Shown here: positions 27,984 through 37,076 of the stretch, one piece after another
Layout: the number at the start of each line of letters is the position of its first letter
Position numbering within the stretch: position 1 is the stretch's first letter
Virus record (IMG/VR): IMGVR_UViG_3300032893_003185
Span: 1-39,346 of that record
DNA from: a virus
Length of the DNA stretch: 39,346 nt
Reading direction: 5' to 3' (one strand)
Notes under the pieces: generated by a model
Seen by the model: only the letters and a program-made list of their open reading frames with translations
Database searches by the model: none
What the model was told of the DNA's origin: nothing
Position numbers and translations under genes: made by a program

Positions 27984-29486
27984 TTATTGGGGATCGCCCG
28001 GGATCAGGTCCAGGCGGATGGCGCCGATGCGCCAGTCGTCGCTCGCGGCGCCGGTGAAGCGCACGCGGATCTGGCGGGCCTGGAACAGCACATCGGTCGG
28101 ACTGGTCAGGGCGAAGGGGCCATAGGCGGTCTCCGGTCCGTCGGGCCAGGGGCGGCCATAGAAGGTCGCGGTCACGTCGCCGTCGGCCGAAGCGTCGGGG
28201 ATCAGGCGTTGCACCTCGACCTGCGTATCGCCCTGCCCCAGCTCGATCGGGCCGCTCTCCAGATAGGGCGCGGCCGCGCCGACATAGGACACGCCGGTCT
28301 CGTGCTCGTAGAGCAGGCCCTCCGCGTCGACCATCAGCGGCGTGGGATAGACCCCGCGCCCGCTGCCGGCCAGGCGCGCCAAGGCGCCGATGGTCCAGAC
28401 GTTGCGCGACTGGCGGCTGCTCTCGCGATAGGCCCAGGCCACATAGCGGTCGCACTCGGTCGAGGCGGCGGAGGGATAGAACCACCAGACCTCGCCGTGG
28501 TCGGCCAGGTGAACCGCCGACACCTTGCTCGACTGATCCAGGTTCAGGTCGCCGAACACATGATCCTGCACATCGCAGTCGAGCGGCTGCACGCTCTGGC
28601 CATCGAACAGCCAGAAGCCGCCGCGTCCCATCCACGCCGCGATGGAATCGCGCGCCGCGACCGCGCCCTTGCTGATCACGCCGCAGCCCGACCCCACTCT
28701 CTGGAATCCGAACACCAGGGGCGTGCCGATATAGCCCGCGCGCCATACGTCCACGTCGGTGAACAGCAGCGCGCCGCCGGCCACCGCCTTGCCGCACTGG
28801 AGCGTGCCCAGGGTGGCCAGGTCGTAGTCTCCGGCCTGGTTGGTGGCGTCGGCCGTCCACAGGCTGATGTTCTGCTGGTCGCACCACGCGACCTTGCGCC
28901 GGTCGCCGCCCGCGCCCAGGGCGAACAGGAACCGCTCCTCTGACACCACCAACCCCTGGCACCCGGTCGGCGCCCCGCTCACCGCCGCCGCCGCTGCAGC
29001 AGGGTCCAAGGCCCACAGATAGATCTTGCCGTCCGTGTCGGCGCAGGCGACCAGATCCTCCCCCCAGCCATCCAGGGACCAGGTGGTCGCGGGCAGATAG
29101 GCCGTGGTGTTTGGCCGTGGCTCGCCAAACACGTCCGCGCCATAGGCTCCCCCGCCATAGCCCAGGTTCTGCGCCGCGTCCGCGCGTCCGACCGTGTAGC
29201 CAGTCGGCGTGATGTCGGCGTTGTCGCCATCCTCGGCCTGGACATACAGCTTGGCGTGGGTGCCGACCGCGATCCAGCGGCTGTTGGAATTGTCGCGCCA
29301 CGTCAGCAGCGCCCGCGCCGCGCCGGCGAACGCCGCCGCCCCCGAGCGCACCTGCCAACCGCCCACGGGCTTGATCTGGTCCTGCTGGAACCGCACCAGA
29401 TGGGCGTCGCACCAGCGCCCTTTGGACTGGTAGGTCGTCCCGTTCCTGAAGACGCCGGCCGGCGGCGCGATCGTCGCGAACGCCAT
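27984..29486 (-). CDS. large tail-hub type protein with propeller-like repeats
   Basis: This 500-residue protein starts MAFATIAPPAGVFRNGTTYQ and keeps repeating strand patterns with aromatic ends (RWIAVGTHAKLYVQ, YLPATTWSLDGWGEDLVACA, TDGKIYLWALDP, GRGGFWLFDGQSVQPLDCDV). This fits a beta-propeller tail-hub or stabilisation protein at the place of P22 gp10. It closes the tail or binds the fibre. The assignment rests on fold style and gene order, not on a motif. Confidence 0.7.
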   Translation of the reverse strand: MAFATIAPPAGVFRNGTTYQSKGRWCDAHLVRFQQDQIKPVGGWQVRSGAAAFAGAARALLTWRDNSNSRWIAVGTHAKLYVQAEDGDNADITPTGYTVGRADAAQNLGYGGGAYGADVFGEPRPNTTAYLPATTWSLDGWGEDLVACADTDGKIYLWALDPAAAAAAVSGAPTGCQGLVVSEERFLFALGAGGDRRKVAWCDQQNISLWTADATNQAGDYDLATLGTLQCGKAVAGGALLFTDVDVWRAGYIGTPLVFGFQRVGSGCGVISKGAVAARDSIAAWMGRGGFWLFDGQSVQPLDCDVQDHVFGDLNLDQSSKVSAVHLADHGEVWWFYPSAASTECDRYVAWAYRESSRQSRNVWTIGALARLAGSGRGVYPTPLMVDAEGLLYEHETGVSYVGAAAPYLESGPIELGQGDTQVEVQRLIPDASADGDVTATFYGRPWPDGPETAYGPFALTSPTDVLFQARQIRVRFTGAASDDWRIGAIRLDLIPGDPQ

Positions 29487-29490
29487 CGCC

Positions 29491-30216
29491 TCACGCGGTC
29501 TTCATGATGAAATACAGGCCGTAGTACGGCGGCAGATTGGTGCTCGCCGTCGCCGTATGGGTGTGCGGCGCGCCCGCGCCCGTATCGCCCACGCTGATGT
29601 CGGCATAGCCCGTCTCGACGCTGACATTGGCGTTGCCGGTGGCCACCGTGATGTTGGCGGCCGCGCTCTGGGTGTCGGCGCCGCCAGGATTCTGGCCGAC
29701 GTTCGCGCCGCTGGTGTTGGAGCCATAGGCCCCGCCGTTCAGCACCATGAACTGGCCGGACGACGCCGCGTGGGCGTGGCCGCTGTCGGTTGCGGCGTGT
29801 CCGTGGCCGCTGTCGCTGGCGCCGTGGCTGTGGCCCGAGTCCGACGCGCTATGGCTATGACTCGGCAGTTGGTCGACCGTCAGGGCGGCGCCATTGACCG
29901 TGATGGTCTGGGTGGCCGAACCGCCGCTGTCGCTGAGGCCATGGCTCGCGCCCGCGCCGACGATGAACCGGTCGCGCAGGTCCGGCGTGCCGTTGGTCCC
30001 GTCGCAGATCGCCCAGCCGCTCGGGCAGTTCGCCGCCAGACCGTACCAATGGATGATCATGCCGGCGGTGAACACGGCCGCGACCGCATCGCTGACCGAC
30101 TTCATCTGCGCGTCGATGCTGTCCAGGTCGCCGTTGAGCTTGGTTCCCCAACTGTCGGACGACGCGCCCACCTCGGGCTTGGTCCAGCCATAGTTGGCGG
30201 TGGTGGTGTCAGCCAT
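29491..30216 (-). CDS. tail fibre/collar protein with His-rich repeats
   Basis: This 241-residue protein begins MADTTTANYGWTKPEVGASS, a common fibre start, then has the tail-collar motif GWAICDGTNGTPDLRDRFIV. In the middle, SHSHSASDSGHSHGASDSG and HGHAATDSGHAHAAS form decapeptide-like His repeats that may bind metal, as histidines do in T4-type short fibres. The C-terminus ends NLPPYYGLYFIMKTA, typical of collar proteins. The start at 30216 follows the previous stop by one base. Confidence 0.85.
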   Translation of the reverse strand: MADTTTANYGWTKPEVGASSDSWGTKLNGDLDSIDAQMKSVSDAVAAVFTAGMIIHWYGLAANCPSGWAICDGTNGTPDLRDRFIVGAGASHGLSDSGGSATQTITVNGAALTVDQLPSHSHSASDSGHSHGASDSGHGHAATDSGHAHAASSGQFMVLNGGAYGSNTSGANVGQNPGGADTQSAAANITVATGNANVSVETGYADISVGDTGAGAPHTHTATASTNLPPYYGLYFIMKTA

Positions 30217-30217
30217 C

Positions 30218-30856
30218 TCAGCCTCGGATGATGTTGAATCGGCCGCCGCCGCCAACCGGCGCGTCGGTCAGCAGTTGCGCGGCCGACCCCGTCCGGTCGG
30301 CCGTCTCGATGTCGGTCAGCGCCGCGCCGAACAGCGAGCTCCAGGTCTGCAATCGGTCGTCCGCCCGCAGGTAAGGGGCCGACTGGGCCAGCGCGCCGTA
30401 CAGGTACGCATCCGGATGGCTGGCCAGGAGCCAGTTGCTGGGATTGCCCTCCGACAACGCCGGCAGGGCCTGCAGATAGACCAGCTCAGCCGCATAGGCC
30501 CCGTCCGGCGCCGGATGCAGCCGTATCTGCTGGCCATACAGGGCATAGAACCGCGGCCGCCCGCTGCTGGCCGACCGCACCATGGCGTCGATCTTCTCGG
30601 GCGTCAGGCAGCGCAGCACGCCCGGCGAAGCGCCCGTCAACTTGACCAGCCGCTCAGACAGAAAGTCGCCGGGCAGGTCGACGTATTCGGCCGACCAGCT
30701 GGCCGCCAACCGCGCCGTCATCGGCCGCACGCGCAGCCGCCGGTTCATCTGCGCCTCGGCCAGGGCGATGAAGCTGGGGATTTCGTCGGTCAGATCGGTG
30801 CGCCGCAGCCAAGCGGCGATCTCGGCCTTGAGGCCGTCGTAAGTGCTCAGCGTCAC
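30218..30856 (-). CDS. head-tail adaptor-like protein
   Basis: This 212-residue protein follows the coat gene and has DGLKAEIAAWLRRTDLTDEI, PSFIALAEAQMNRRLRVRPM and DFLSERLVKL, typical of phage adaptor (gp6/gp4-like) proteins of podophages that join portal and tail. The start is GTG at 30856 with GGAGG five bases before it; the longer reading to 30907 lacks a ribosome-binding site. Confidence 0.72.
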   Translation of the reverse strand: MTLSTYDGLKAEIAAWLRRTDLTDEIPSFIALAEAQMNRRLRVRPMTARLAASWSAEYVDLPGDFLSERLVKLTGASPGVLRCLTPEKIDAMVRSASSGRPRFYALYGQQIRLHPAPDGAYAAELVYLQALPALSEGNPSNWLLASHPDAYLYGALAQSAPYLRADDRLQTWSSLFGAALTDIETADRTGSAAQLLTDAPVGGGGRFNIIRG

Positions 30857-30919
30857 GCATGCCTCCGCGCGAAAGGGCGCGCCGGAGAGCGCATTGCTCT
30901 CCGGCAAGGTTCAGGGGCC

Positions 30920-32119
30920 TTAGGCGGTGATGCGGCACGCCATCTGCGGGCGGATGGTCTCGTAGCCGTAGAACACGTCGATCCGGCACGGGAAGGCGTC
31001 GTTGTTGATGTCGTAGGCGCGCACGATGCGCATCGACACCCCGTCGTAGACCTCGCGCGCCACGAAATCGACGCCGCGCGGCAGCACCAGGTCGGCGGTG
31101 GCGAAGGCGAAGGCGTCGCGGTGGAACGCCATCTCCTGCTCATAGCCGGTGTTGGCCGCGCCCACGACCGTCAGGGCCGCGCTGTTGGCCGGCGAGGCGG
31201 TCACGCTCTGCGCGGCGCCGCTGGTCACGATCGCCGGGCTGATCGGGATTGAGCCGCTGGTGCCGGTGAAGGTGGTGTCCGACGTGCACACGAACTGCTG
31301 CAACTGTTGGGTCGCCGCCTTGGTCTCGGGATGCACGCGGTAAACGCCGGCGATGGTGAACACCGTGCCGTCCTTCATCACCTGACCGTTGGTCACGCCG
31401 CCCACGGTCAGGCTCGAGCCGGTCTGATTGGCGCCGGAGACCGTCACGCTCGAGCCCGATCCGATGTCGCCGTTGGTGTGGGTGGGCACCAACGGGTTCT
31501 CGTACCAGTCAAAGCCCGCCGTGCGGCCCATCGCGCCCTCGCGGTACTGCTCGCGGATGGCGCTGGAGTCCTGGAACAGCCCCTTCAGCGCATCGACGAT
31601 CGTGGCCGTGGCGAGCGGCGACAGGTGCGCCGTGCGGTTGGCGTCCATCGGCGTGAGGCTGTTGTTCAGCTTGGCGCGCGACTGCAGATAGGTCAGCAAG
31701 GTGTTGGGCGTGGTGCCCGCCGTGCCGACCTGCTGGTACACGTCGCGGTACATGGTGAAGGCGTCAGCCTCCAGCGAGGCGGCCAGCACCGCCATGGCCG
31801 GCTCCAGGATGCGGCTGGAGAAATCGTCCAGCGACATGGTCAGCTCGGCCGAGGAGAAGTTCACGTCCACGCCCTTTTGGGTGGCGATCTGCAGCGACAC
31901 GCTCTGCTCGGCCACGTCCTGGGCCGACAGGGTCTTGCCGGTGCGCACCGTGTACTGGTTGGGCAGGCGTATCTTGAGGGTGTCGCCGATCTTGGCGCCG
32001 GCCTTGGCGAAACTGTCGTCGTACTGCCGGTTGATCGCGCCGATGAAGGTCAGCTTGTTGTGCAGCACGCGCAGCGCTTCGCGGGTGATCTGCTGGGGAG
32101 TGAGAAGGGTGTTCGCCAT
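30920..32119 (-). CDS. P22-type major coat protein
   Basis: This 399-residue protein matches the P22 gp5-like coat family: MANTLLTPQQITREALRVLH, NKLTFIGAINRQYDDSFAKA, GAKIGDTLKIRLPNQYTVRT at the start and an HK97-fold body with an inserted Ig-like/Thr-Ser-rich part near 220-330. It ends VFYGYETIRPQMACRITA. It forms the capsid shell. Scaffold lies just before it and adaptor just after. Confidence 0.93.
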   Translation of the reverse strand: MANTLLTPQQITREALRVLHNKLTFIGAINRQYDDSFAKAGAKIGDTLKIRLPNQYTVRTGKTLSAQDVAEQSVSLQIATQKGVDVNFSSAELTMSLDDFSSRILEPAMAVLAASLEADAFTMYRDVYQQVGTAGTTPNTLLTYLQSRAKLNNSLTPMDANRTAHLSPLATATIVDALKGLFQDSSAIREQYREGAMGRTAGFDWYENPLVPTHTNGDIGSGSSVTVSGANQTGSSLTVGGVTNGQVMKDGTVFTIAGVYRVHPETKAATQQLQQFVCTSDTTFTGTSGSIPISPAIVTSGAAQSVTASPANSAALTVVGAANTGYEQEMAFHRDAFAFATADLVLPRGVDFVAREVYDGVSMRIVRAYDINNDAFPCRIDVFYGYETIRPQMACRITA

Positions 32120-32122
32120 GGT

Positions 32123-32938
32123 CTATCGGCCTTTCTTGCGCAGCTGGCCGCGCCGGTGGCGGATCCAGTCTTCGGTGGACATGCGGTTGGGGTCTTGAGG
32201 GGCCGAGCCGCCGCCGCCCACCTGGATGGCGGGGCGCACGGCCTGGGTCTTCGCCAGCGTGTCGCCGGCGGCCTTCGCCTGGCCGGCCTGATGGCCAACC
32301 CAGGCGTGGTGGAGCAGCATCACCAGGCGCGGATCGTTGATCGCCTGCACCTCGCTCGGCTGAAGGCCCTGGCTTAGGGCGAACCCGGCCAGACGCGCGG
32401 CGTGCTGGGGCGACCATCCGGGCAGGCGCTGGGCCAGTTCGGCCTGCGCCTGCTCGGTCTGCAGGGCGCGTTGGCGCTGCTGGTCAAACGCCTGCACCTG
32501 CTGACGATGCGCCAGCTGACTCGACGCCAGTTGATGCGCCTGCTTCATCTGGAACAGCTGATGCAGTTGCTGGGCCGCGGCCGCCGGATTGGCCCGATGC
32601 AGCGCGCCCCAGTTCTGGCCTTCCATCTGCGCGATCTGGTCGCCCAGGGCGACGATCCGCGCGCAGTCGGCCAGATTGGCCCCATGCGCCTCCGCCGCTT
32701 GCTGCAACGCCTGATGGCCGGCCTGCAGCGCCTGCCCATGCGCGTCCAGCGCCCGGACGTGGCGCGTCAGCGCGCCGTGCAGCGCCGCCGGAATGGCGTA
32801 GGTCTGGCCCTGATGTTCGATGGGAACCAGGCCGTCCGCGTCCGGCTCGGGCGGGGCTTCGGCCGCGTCATCGTCCTCCGGCGCGCCGGCATAGCCGTCC
32901 GCGCCCGCATCCGGCTGCGCCGGCGGGTTCTGTCTCAT
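32123..32938 (-). CDS. scaffolding protein
   Basis: This 271-residue protein has a Pro/Asp/Ala-rich disordered start, a long Gln/Ala/His coiled region (HQALQQAAEAHGANLADCAR, FQMKQAHQLASSQLAHRQQV) and a basic tail (DWIRHRRGQLRKKGR) that would touch the coat protein. Position between portal and coat genes is that of P22 gp8. It is needed for capsid assembly and then released. Confidence 0.8.
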   Translation of the reverse strand: MRQNPPAQPDAGADGYAGAPEDDDAAEAPPEPDADGLVPIEHQGQTYAIPAALHGALTRHVRALDAHGQALQAGHQALQQAAEAHGANLADCARIVALGDQIAQMEGQNWGALHRANPAAAAQQLHQLFQMKQAHQLASSQLAHRQQVQAFDQQRQRALQTEQAQAELAQRLPGWSPQHAARLAGFALSQGLQPSEVQAINDPRLVMLLHHAWVGHQAGQAKAAGDTLAKTQAVRPAIQVGGGGSAPQDPNRMSTEDWIRHRRGQLRKKGR

Positions 32939-32963
32939 TGAGGTCCTCTGGGTTACGGCGGGT

Positions 32964-34843
32964 TTAGGCCGCCGGCGTCTGCAGCTTCTGCACCGCTTCC
33001 ATGCGTTCGGTGCTGGCGCGGTATTGGTCGATGTCCAGCTTCTGCTGTTGCAGGTCGCGCGCGCCCTGCAGGGCCGCTACCTGCTGCTGCAGCGCCTGCA
33101 CCTGCCCCGTCACGGCCGCCGCTTGCGGATTGGGGCCAAGCCCGCCCGCGCTGGGCTGCAACTGCGGCGGCAACAGCGCTTTCAGCCGCTCGGCGATCTC
33201 GTCGGCGCCCGGCCAGTCCAGGTTCTTGGCTAAAAGGTCGCCCAGCACCGGCGCGGCCTGCGGGAAGGCCTGGATCAAGGCGATCATCTGGTTGGCGGCT
33301 TCCTCGCGCCGCGTGGTGAAGCTGGGGCCGGCCTCTACCGTCAGGTCGTACTTGCCAACGGTCAGGTCGAACACCTGCTCAAGCGCTTGGGCAGAGCCGC
33401 CGCTCGCCTGCGCGCCGTTCACGGTCACCACCTGGGGTTCCCCGCCCGGGCCCAGCACGCGCAGCATGCGCGGCGTGGAATAGACCCGTGGGATCAGGTC
33501 GATCATGATCCGCCCCGCATGGCGGATGGCGCGCGACAGGTTGTCGATGAAGTGGAAGGTAGAGACGTCCCCTTCCCTCTGCCGCGCCAGGATCGCGCGG
33601 CCGGAGTTCTCGTTCGAGGCCGCGCCCAGCGACGCATCGTAAAGGCCCAGGATCGACTTGATATCGTCCGAGGCGTTCATCGCCTCCTGCAGCGCGCCCG
33701 CCGGAACCCGGCGAAGGCCTGCCGTTCGGGCGCCGCAGGGCCGTCGAACTCGATATAGGCGTGGCTGTCGGTATTGGCCGTGGCCCACTTGTCCGCATCG
33801 CTCTTGAACGCGCCCTTGGGCCCGATGAACGGCGCGCGCGGCGCCAGCGCCACCAACTCGGTCGAGGTGGTGCGCCAATAGTTGAACATCCGCTGCGGGT
33901 CCTTGGCGTCGCGCACAAGCGAGCGCAGGTGCCGCCGGCCCTCCACGAACACCTCGTCGCCATAGACCGGCACGATCGGGATGAACTTGCCCGCCCAATC
34001 AACCGTGTCGATCACCTCGGCCCCCGTCAGCAGGTGCTGCTTGACCGCATAGCTGAGGGCCTCTCGCGGGCGGCCGATCACGCTCACCCCGCCCGCGTCG
34101 AACAGGGCTTTGTTGCGGGCGTACTCGTCGGCGTCCACCGTCTCGCCGTTCGACAGGGCCAGGATCTGCCGGCGCACCTCGTGGCGCACCCAGTATTCGG
34201 CCGCCATCACACGCTCGTCGTCGATCCACGGCGAAGCCAGGCCGCCATAGCCCAGCCCGTCCCAGTCGATCGCGCCGGCGCCCTTGTACTGCCGCGCGAA
34301 CCGGCCCTTGGGCATCAGGTCCACCACGAAGGCGATGTTCCAGTCGGCGCTGTCGGCCGCGGTCGAATAGGGGTCGGCGTAGATCGAAAAGGGATTGGCC
34401 ACACGCTGGATGACGATGTCCTGCTCGAACCCGTCGTCGGTCGCGTAGCGCGTGTTGATGCGCAGATAGCCCAGCCCCGAGGTCACCGCCGCGTCCAGCG
34501 CCGTGTCGTAGGCCACGTCGGCGTCCGAGCAATATTCGATGTTTCGGATCAGGCCATTATAGATCTCGGCCACCGCCGGTCCCGCCGCATCGTCGGCCGG
34601 ATGCACCTTGATCGCCGGCCGGTTCTGGCGCGCGTCGTTGACCACCTGGCGGATGAAGGCCGGCAGTCGGTTGATGGTCAGGCACGGCCGCGCGTCCAGA
34701 TCGCGCTGCTTGCGCACCTCCAGCGGCCATTGCTCGCCCAGCCGCGCAAAGCGGATGTCGTCCAGCGCCTCGGCCCGCGCCTCGGCCTCGTGCGCCACGC
34801 ACAGCTCGAACGCCTCCTTGGCCTCTTTCAGCAGGTCGTCCAT
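32964..34843 (-). pseudogene. P22-type portal gene with a one-base frameshift
   Basis: From ATG 34843 (MDDLLKEAKEAFELCVAHEA) the portal reads well for about 379 residues (RDLDARPCLTINRLPAFIRQ, NPFSIYADPYSTAADSADWN) and then shifts into FRRARCRRR and stops at 33677. The rest of the portal (PAGALQEAMNASDDIKSILG, LYDASLGAASNENSG, to the Gln-rich end at 32964) continues in the next frame. One missing G in the GGG at 33707-33709 (minus strand) would give GVPAGAL. The joined protein would be about 626 residues. This may be a true mutation or a sequencing error. Confidence 0.85.
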
Positions 34844-34951
34844 GCCAGGTCCGTCAAAAAGAGAAAATGGGTGCGCCCCGGCCGCGTCCCGCCTTGGGGA
34901 ATGCGCCGCTCACGGCCGTGCGAGGAGCCGGGGCGATGGTGATGTGCGCCG

Positions 34952-34994
34952 ACAAATCAGTTCTTGATTTGTTCGAAATCCCGACTTCTAATAT
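34952..34994 (+). promoter_or_regulatory. dyad and promoter-like boxes before a plus-strand cargo gene
   Basis: A perfect 8-base dyad ACAAATCA-GTTCT-TGATTTGT (34952-34972) overlaps a TTGATT -35-like box. A TAATAT -10-like box follows at 34989-34994 after 19 bases. The region is AT-richer than the surroundings. It probably drives the membrane protein gene at 35010. Confidence 0.45.
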
Positions 34995-35009
34995 TTGGAG
35001 GGCGGGAGA

Positions 35010-35441
35010 ATGAGCATGTCAGGCATCGGCTGGGTATGGCCGCTGGGTTTCTTTATCGCGATAACTGGCCTCAAGATCGTTTGGCCGAGCTACGTCCGTT
35101 CCAAGCCGCCGCCGTGGCCGAACCCGGAAGTCCGGCGCGGGTTCCTGGTAGCGGGTGCGATCGTTTTTCCGATCGGCCGCTTCGTCTATTCAAGATTCAA
35201 AGACGAACCCCACGATCCCGCCACGATCTGCCTAGACGCCATCCGTTCAAATATCGACGACGCCCAGGGGCTGGCATTGTTTGGGGCCATCTTGAGCGGA
35301 TCGGCGCCCATGTGGTTTTTGATCGGCGGAGGCTTGCTCATGCTATTTCAGCTCGGCCGCGCCTCCGGCTTTTGGAGCGCCCTGCGCAGGATCGAGAACG
35401 CACAGCGACTGGCTCCCCAATCTGTTTCCGCCAATGGTTAG
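35010..35441 (+). CDS. cargo membrane protein inside the head module
   Basis: This 143-residue protein has three or four hydrophobic stretches (WVWPLGFFIAITGLKIVW, RRGFLVAGAIVFPIGRFVYS, LALFGAILSGS, MWFLIGGGLLMLFQLG). It is read against the late genes and meets the 210-residue gene tail to tail with a four-base overlap. ATG at 35010 has GGAGG eight bases before it. It is lysogen-expressed cargo; exclusion of other phages is possible. No family is recognised. Confidence 0.65.
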   Translation: MSMSGIGWVWPLGFFIAITGLKIVWPSYVRSKPPPWPNPEVRRGFLVAGAIVFPIGRFVYSRFKDEPHDPATICLDAIRSNIDDAQGLALFGAILSGSAPMWFLIGGGLLMLFQLGRASGFWSALRRIENAQRLAPQSVSANG

Positions 35442-36070
35442 GTTGACGACTGGCCTTGCAACTGCGTCAGACGGGCCTGAATGGCTTGGATCTCATTTTG
35501 AAGCATGGGGCTCTCGACTCCCGTCATATAGGCGCTCGTCGCGGCGCCGGCGGCGCCCACCGGATTGTCGGACTTCAGGAAATTGAAGACGTCTCCCAGT
35601 ATTCCGCCTGGCGACGCCACGCCGGCGCGCTTTGTCACCACGCCGCTAGCCCGGTTAGCCATGCCGCCAAGCGCAGCCATCGTGCGCGCTTGCGCCAATT
35701 GTTCCTCCTTACGCTGCAGGTCGTAATTCAACGCGTCGGGGTCATTCCAGCGCCAGCTGTTGCGTTCGTAGTCCAGGGCGCCGGATGGGTTCATCGGGGC
35801 GCCGCCAGCCGTCTTGATCAGCCGTGGATCGTTCGGGCCTGCGAAGGACGCGGCGCTAGTGGCTTGACCGTCCGGGGGAACCCGCACCATGCCCAGCACG
35901 CCGCCGTTCTGATCCGACGCGCCTGCTCGCCATCCCCAAGCCCCCCGGACTGGAAAGCCCGGCAGGTCATCGCCCGCCCCGGTTGAGGCCCCGCCCTGCG
36001 CGCTGTCGACGGGGAGGGTGCTCGGATCGGCGCCGCCATATTCGTCAGGGTCCATGGTTCGCGCTCGCAT
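35438..36070 (-). CDS. hypothetical protein between terminase and portal
   Basis: This 210-residue protein starts at ATG 36070 with GGGAGG five bases before it (MRARTMDPDEYGGADPSTLP). It has a Gly/Asp/Pro-rich N-terminal half and a helical C-terminal half (DLQRKEEQLAQARTMAALGG, NEIQAIQARLTQLQGQ). The longer reading up to 36160 lacks a ribosome-binding site. Its position in the packaging block suggests a minor virion protein. No family is recognised. Confidence 0.6.
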   Translation of the reverse strand: MRARTMDPDEYGGADPSTLPVDSAQGGASTGAGDDLPGFPVRGAWGWRAGASDQNGGVLGMVRVPPDGQATSAASFAGPNDPRLIKTAGGAPMNPSGALDYERNSWRWNDPDALNYDLQRKEEQLAQARTMAALGGMANRASGVVTKRAGVASPGGILGDVFNFLKSDNPVGAAGAATSAYMTGVESPMLQNEIQAIQARLTQLQGQSST

Positions 36071-36315
36071 GTCGCCTCCCTGGCCGCCAACGCCTGTGCG
36101 CCAGCGCGGGTTTAAATGAATATCGGGAGCCGCCAGTCCCACGCCGCCGTAGCCGCGCATCTGTCTGGAGTAGGTGAATGATGGTCAAACCTGCCTGACT
36201 CGTCAAGCGGAAGTTCTTTATTTGTTCCCATGGACGCCCCGCGTCGTTCACGGCGACATGAGCCACATAACCCCGCCGGCACGACCCAATCGAATAGGCA
36301 ATCGGCACGACGCCG

Positions 36316-37020
36316 CTAACGCGTCCCCTGCTCGGCCACATCGACAATGGCCAAGGCCAGGTCGTGCTGCGCCGCGGCGAGCCGTACGGCCAGCACCGTC
36401 GCGTCGTTGTCCTCGTCCATCACCGCCAGCCCCTCAATCGGTTCGCCCGATTTGGCCAAGCGGCTCATCGTGCCCATGCCGTCTTTCCTGGCGGGCGTGA
36501 CGAACGCCACGACATCTGGACCAAGCCGCCGAATCCGATCGTCGGGATATGGGCCGAACACGAAATCCGCCTTCGGCTCCAGTTTTTCGGCAATAACGGC
36601 ATCCACAAACGCCCTGCGGCGGGGAAACAGCCGCGCCGCTATCCTGGCCGCCTCGAAGCGCCCCGAGGTGTCGCCGACGGAAACGCTCAGTTGGACCGCA
36701 GGGCCGGCCACGGGGCCCTTGGAGGCGTCCCCCAGCCGGGCCGGGGTCACGAGCAGCGTGGCGCCGTTCGAACCGTAAAGCTCGATGCAGCGCCAGCCCC
36801 GCGGGGCCAGAACGCCCTTCACATAGTTGCCAACGTACCACCCTAGCCGCGCTGCGAGCGCCGCCGATAGCTCCGGCGCCTTGCCATCGTCCTTCGGCGC
36901 TGTCTGCGGACCCAGTTGGCCGTCCGAGCTGCAGCCGATGAAGGGGACGCGCACCGGCTGGGCGTGAGCCCCGCCGGCGAACGCGAGGCCAAGCGCACAA
37001 AACATCGACGCTACCCGCAT
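36316..37020 (-). CDS. secreted cargo protein downstream of terminase
   Basis: This 234-residue protein has a signal peptide (MRVASMFCALGLAFAGGAHA, cleaved before QPVRV) and a globular body with Cys30 and C78 (FIGCSSDGQLG, GWRCIELYGSNGATLLVTPA). It looks host-like rather than phage-like and has no counterpart in a standard head module. A 245-base gap to the next gene, in which I see nothing definite, sets it apart. It is probably cargo acting in the periplasm of the lysogen. The function is unknown. Confidence 0.62.
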   Translation of the reverse strand: MRVASMFCALGLAFAGGAHAQPVRVPFIGCSSDGQLGPQTAPKDDGKAPELSAALAARLGWYVGNYVKGVLAPRGWRCIELYGSNGATLLVTPARLGDASKGPVAGPAVQLSVSVGDTSGRFEAARIAARLFPRRRAFVDAVIAEKLEPKADFVFGPYPDDRIRRLGPDVVAFVTPARKDGMGTMSRLAKSGEPIEGLAVMDEDNDATVLAVRLAAAQHDLALAIVDVAEQGTR

Positions 37021-37076
37021 GGCGACAATCCTCCTTTGCGGACGTTAGGCGCCTTGAGGTGGGCGATGCAACGCCC

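Noticed and set aside
29760-29870. CRISPR-like repeat
   Set aside because: The repeats are short, lie in frame inside a fibre gene and have no unique spacers.
33660-33760. Programmed frameshift in the portal gene
   Set aside because: No slippery heptamer or downstream hairpin typical of -1 shifting is seen; a one-base loss in a G-run or a sequencing error is simpler.
33761-34942. 393-codon plus-strand frame opposite the portal
   Set aside because: Mirror frame of the portal gene without any recognisable domain.
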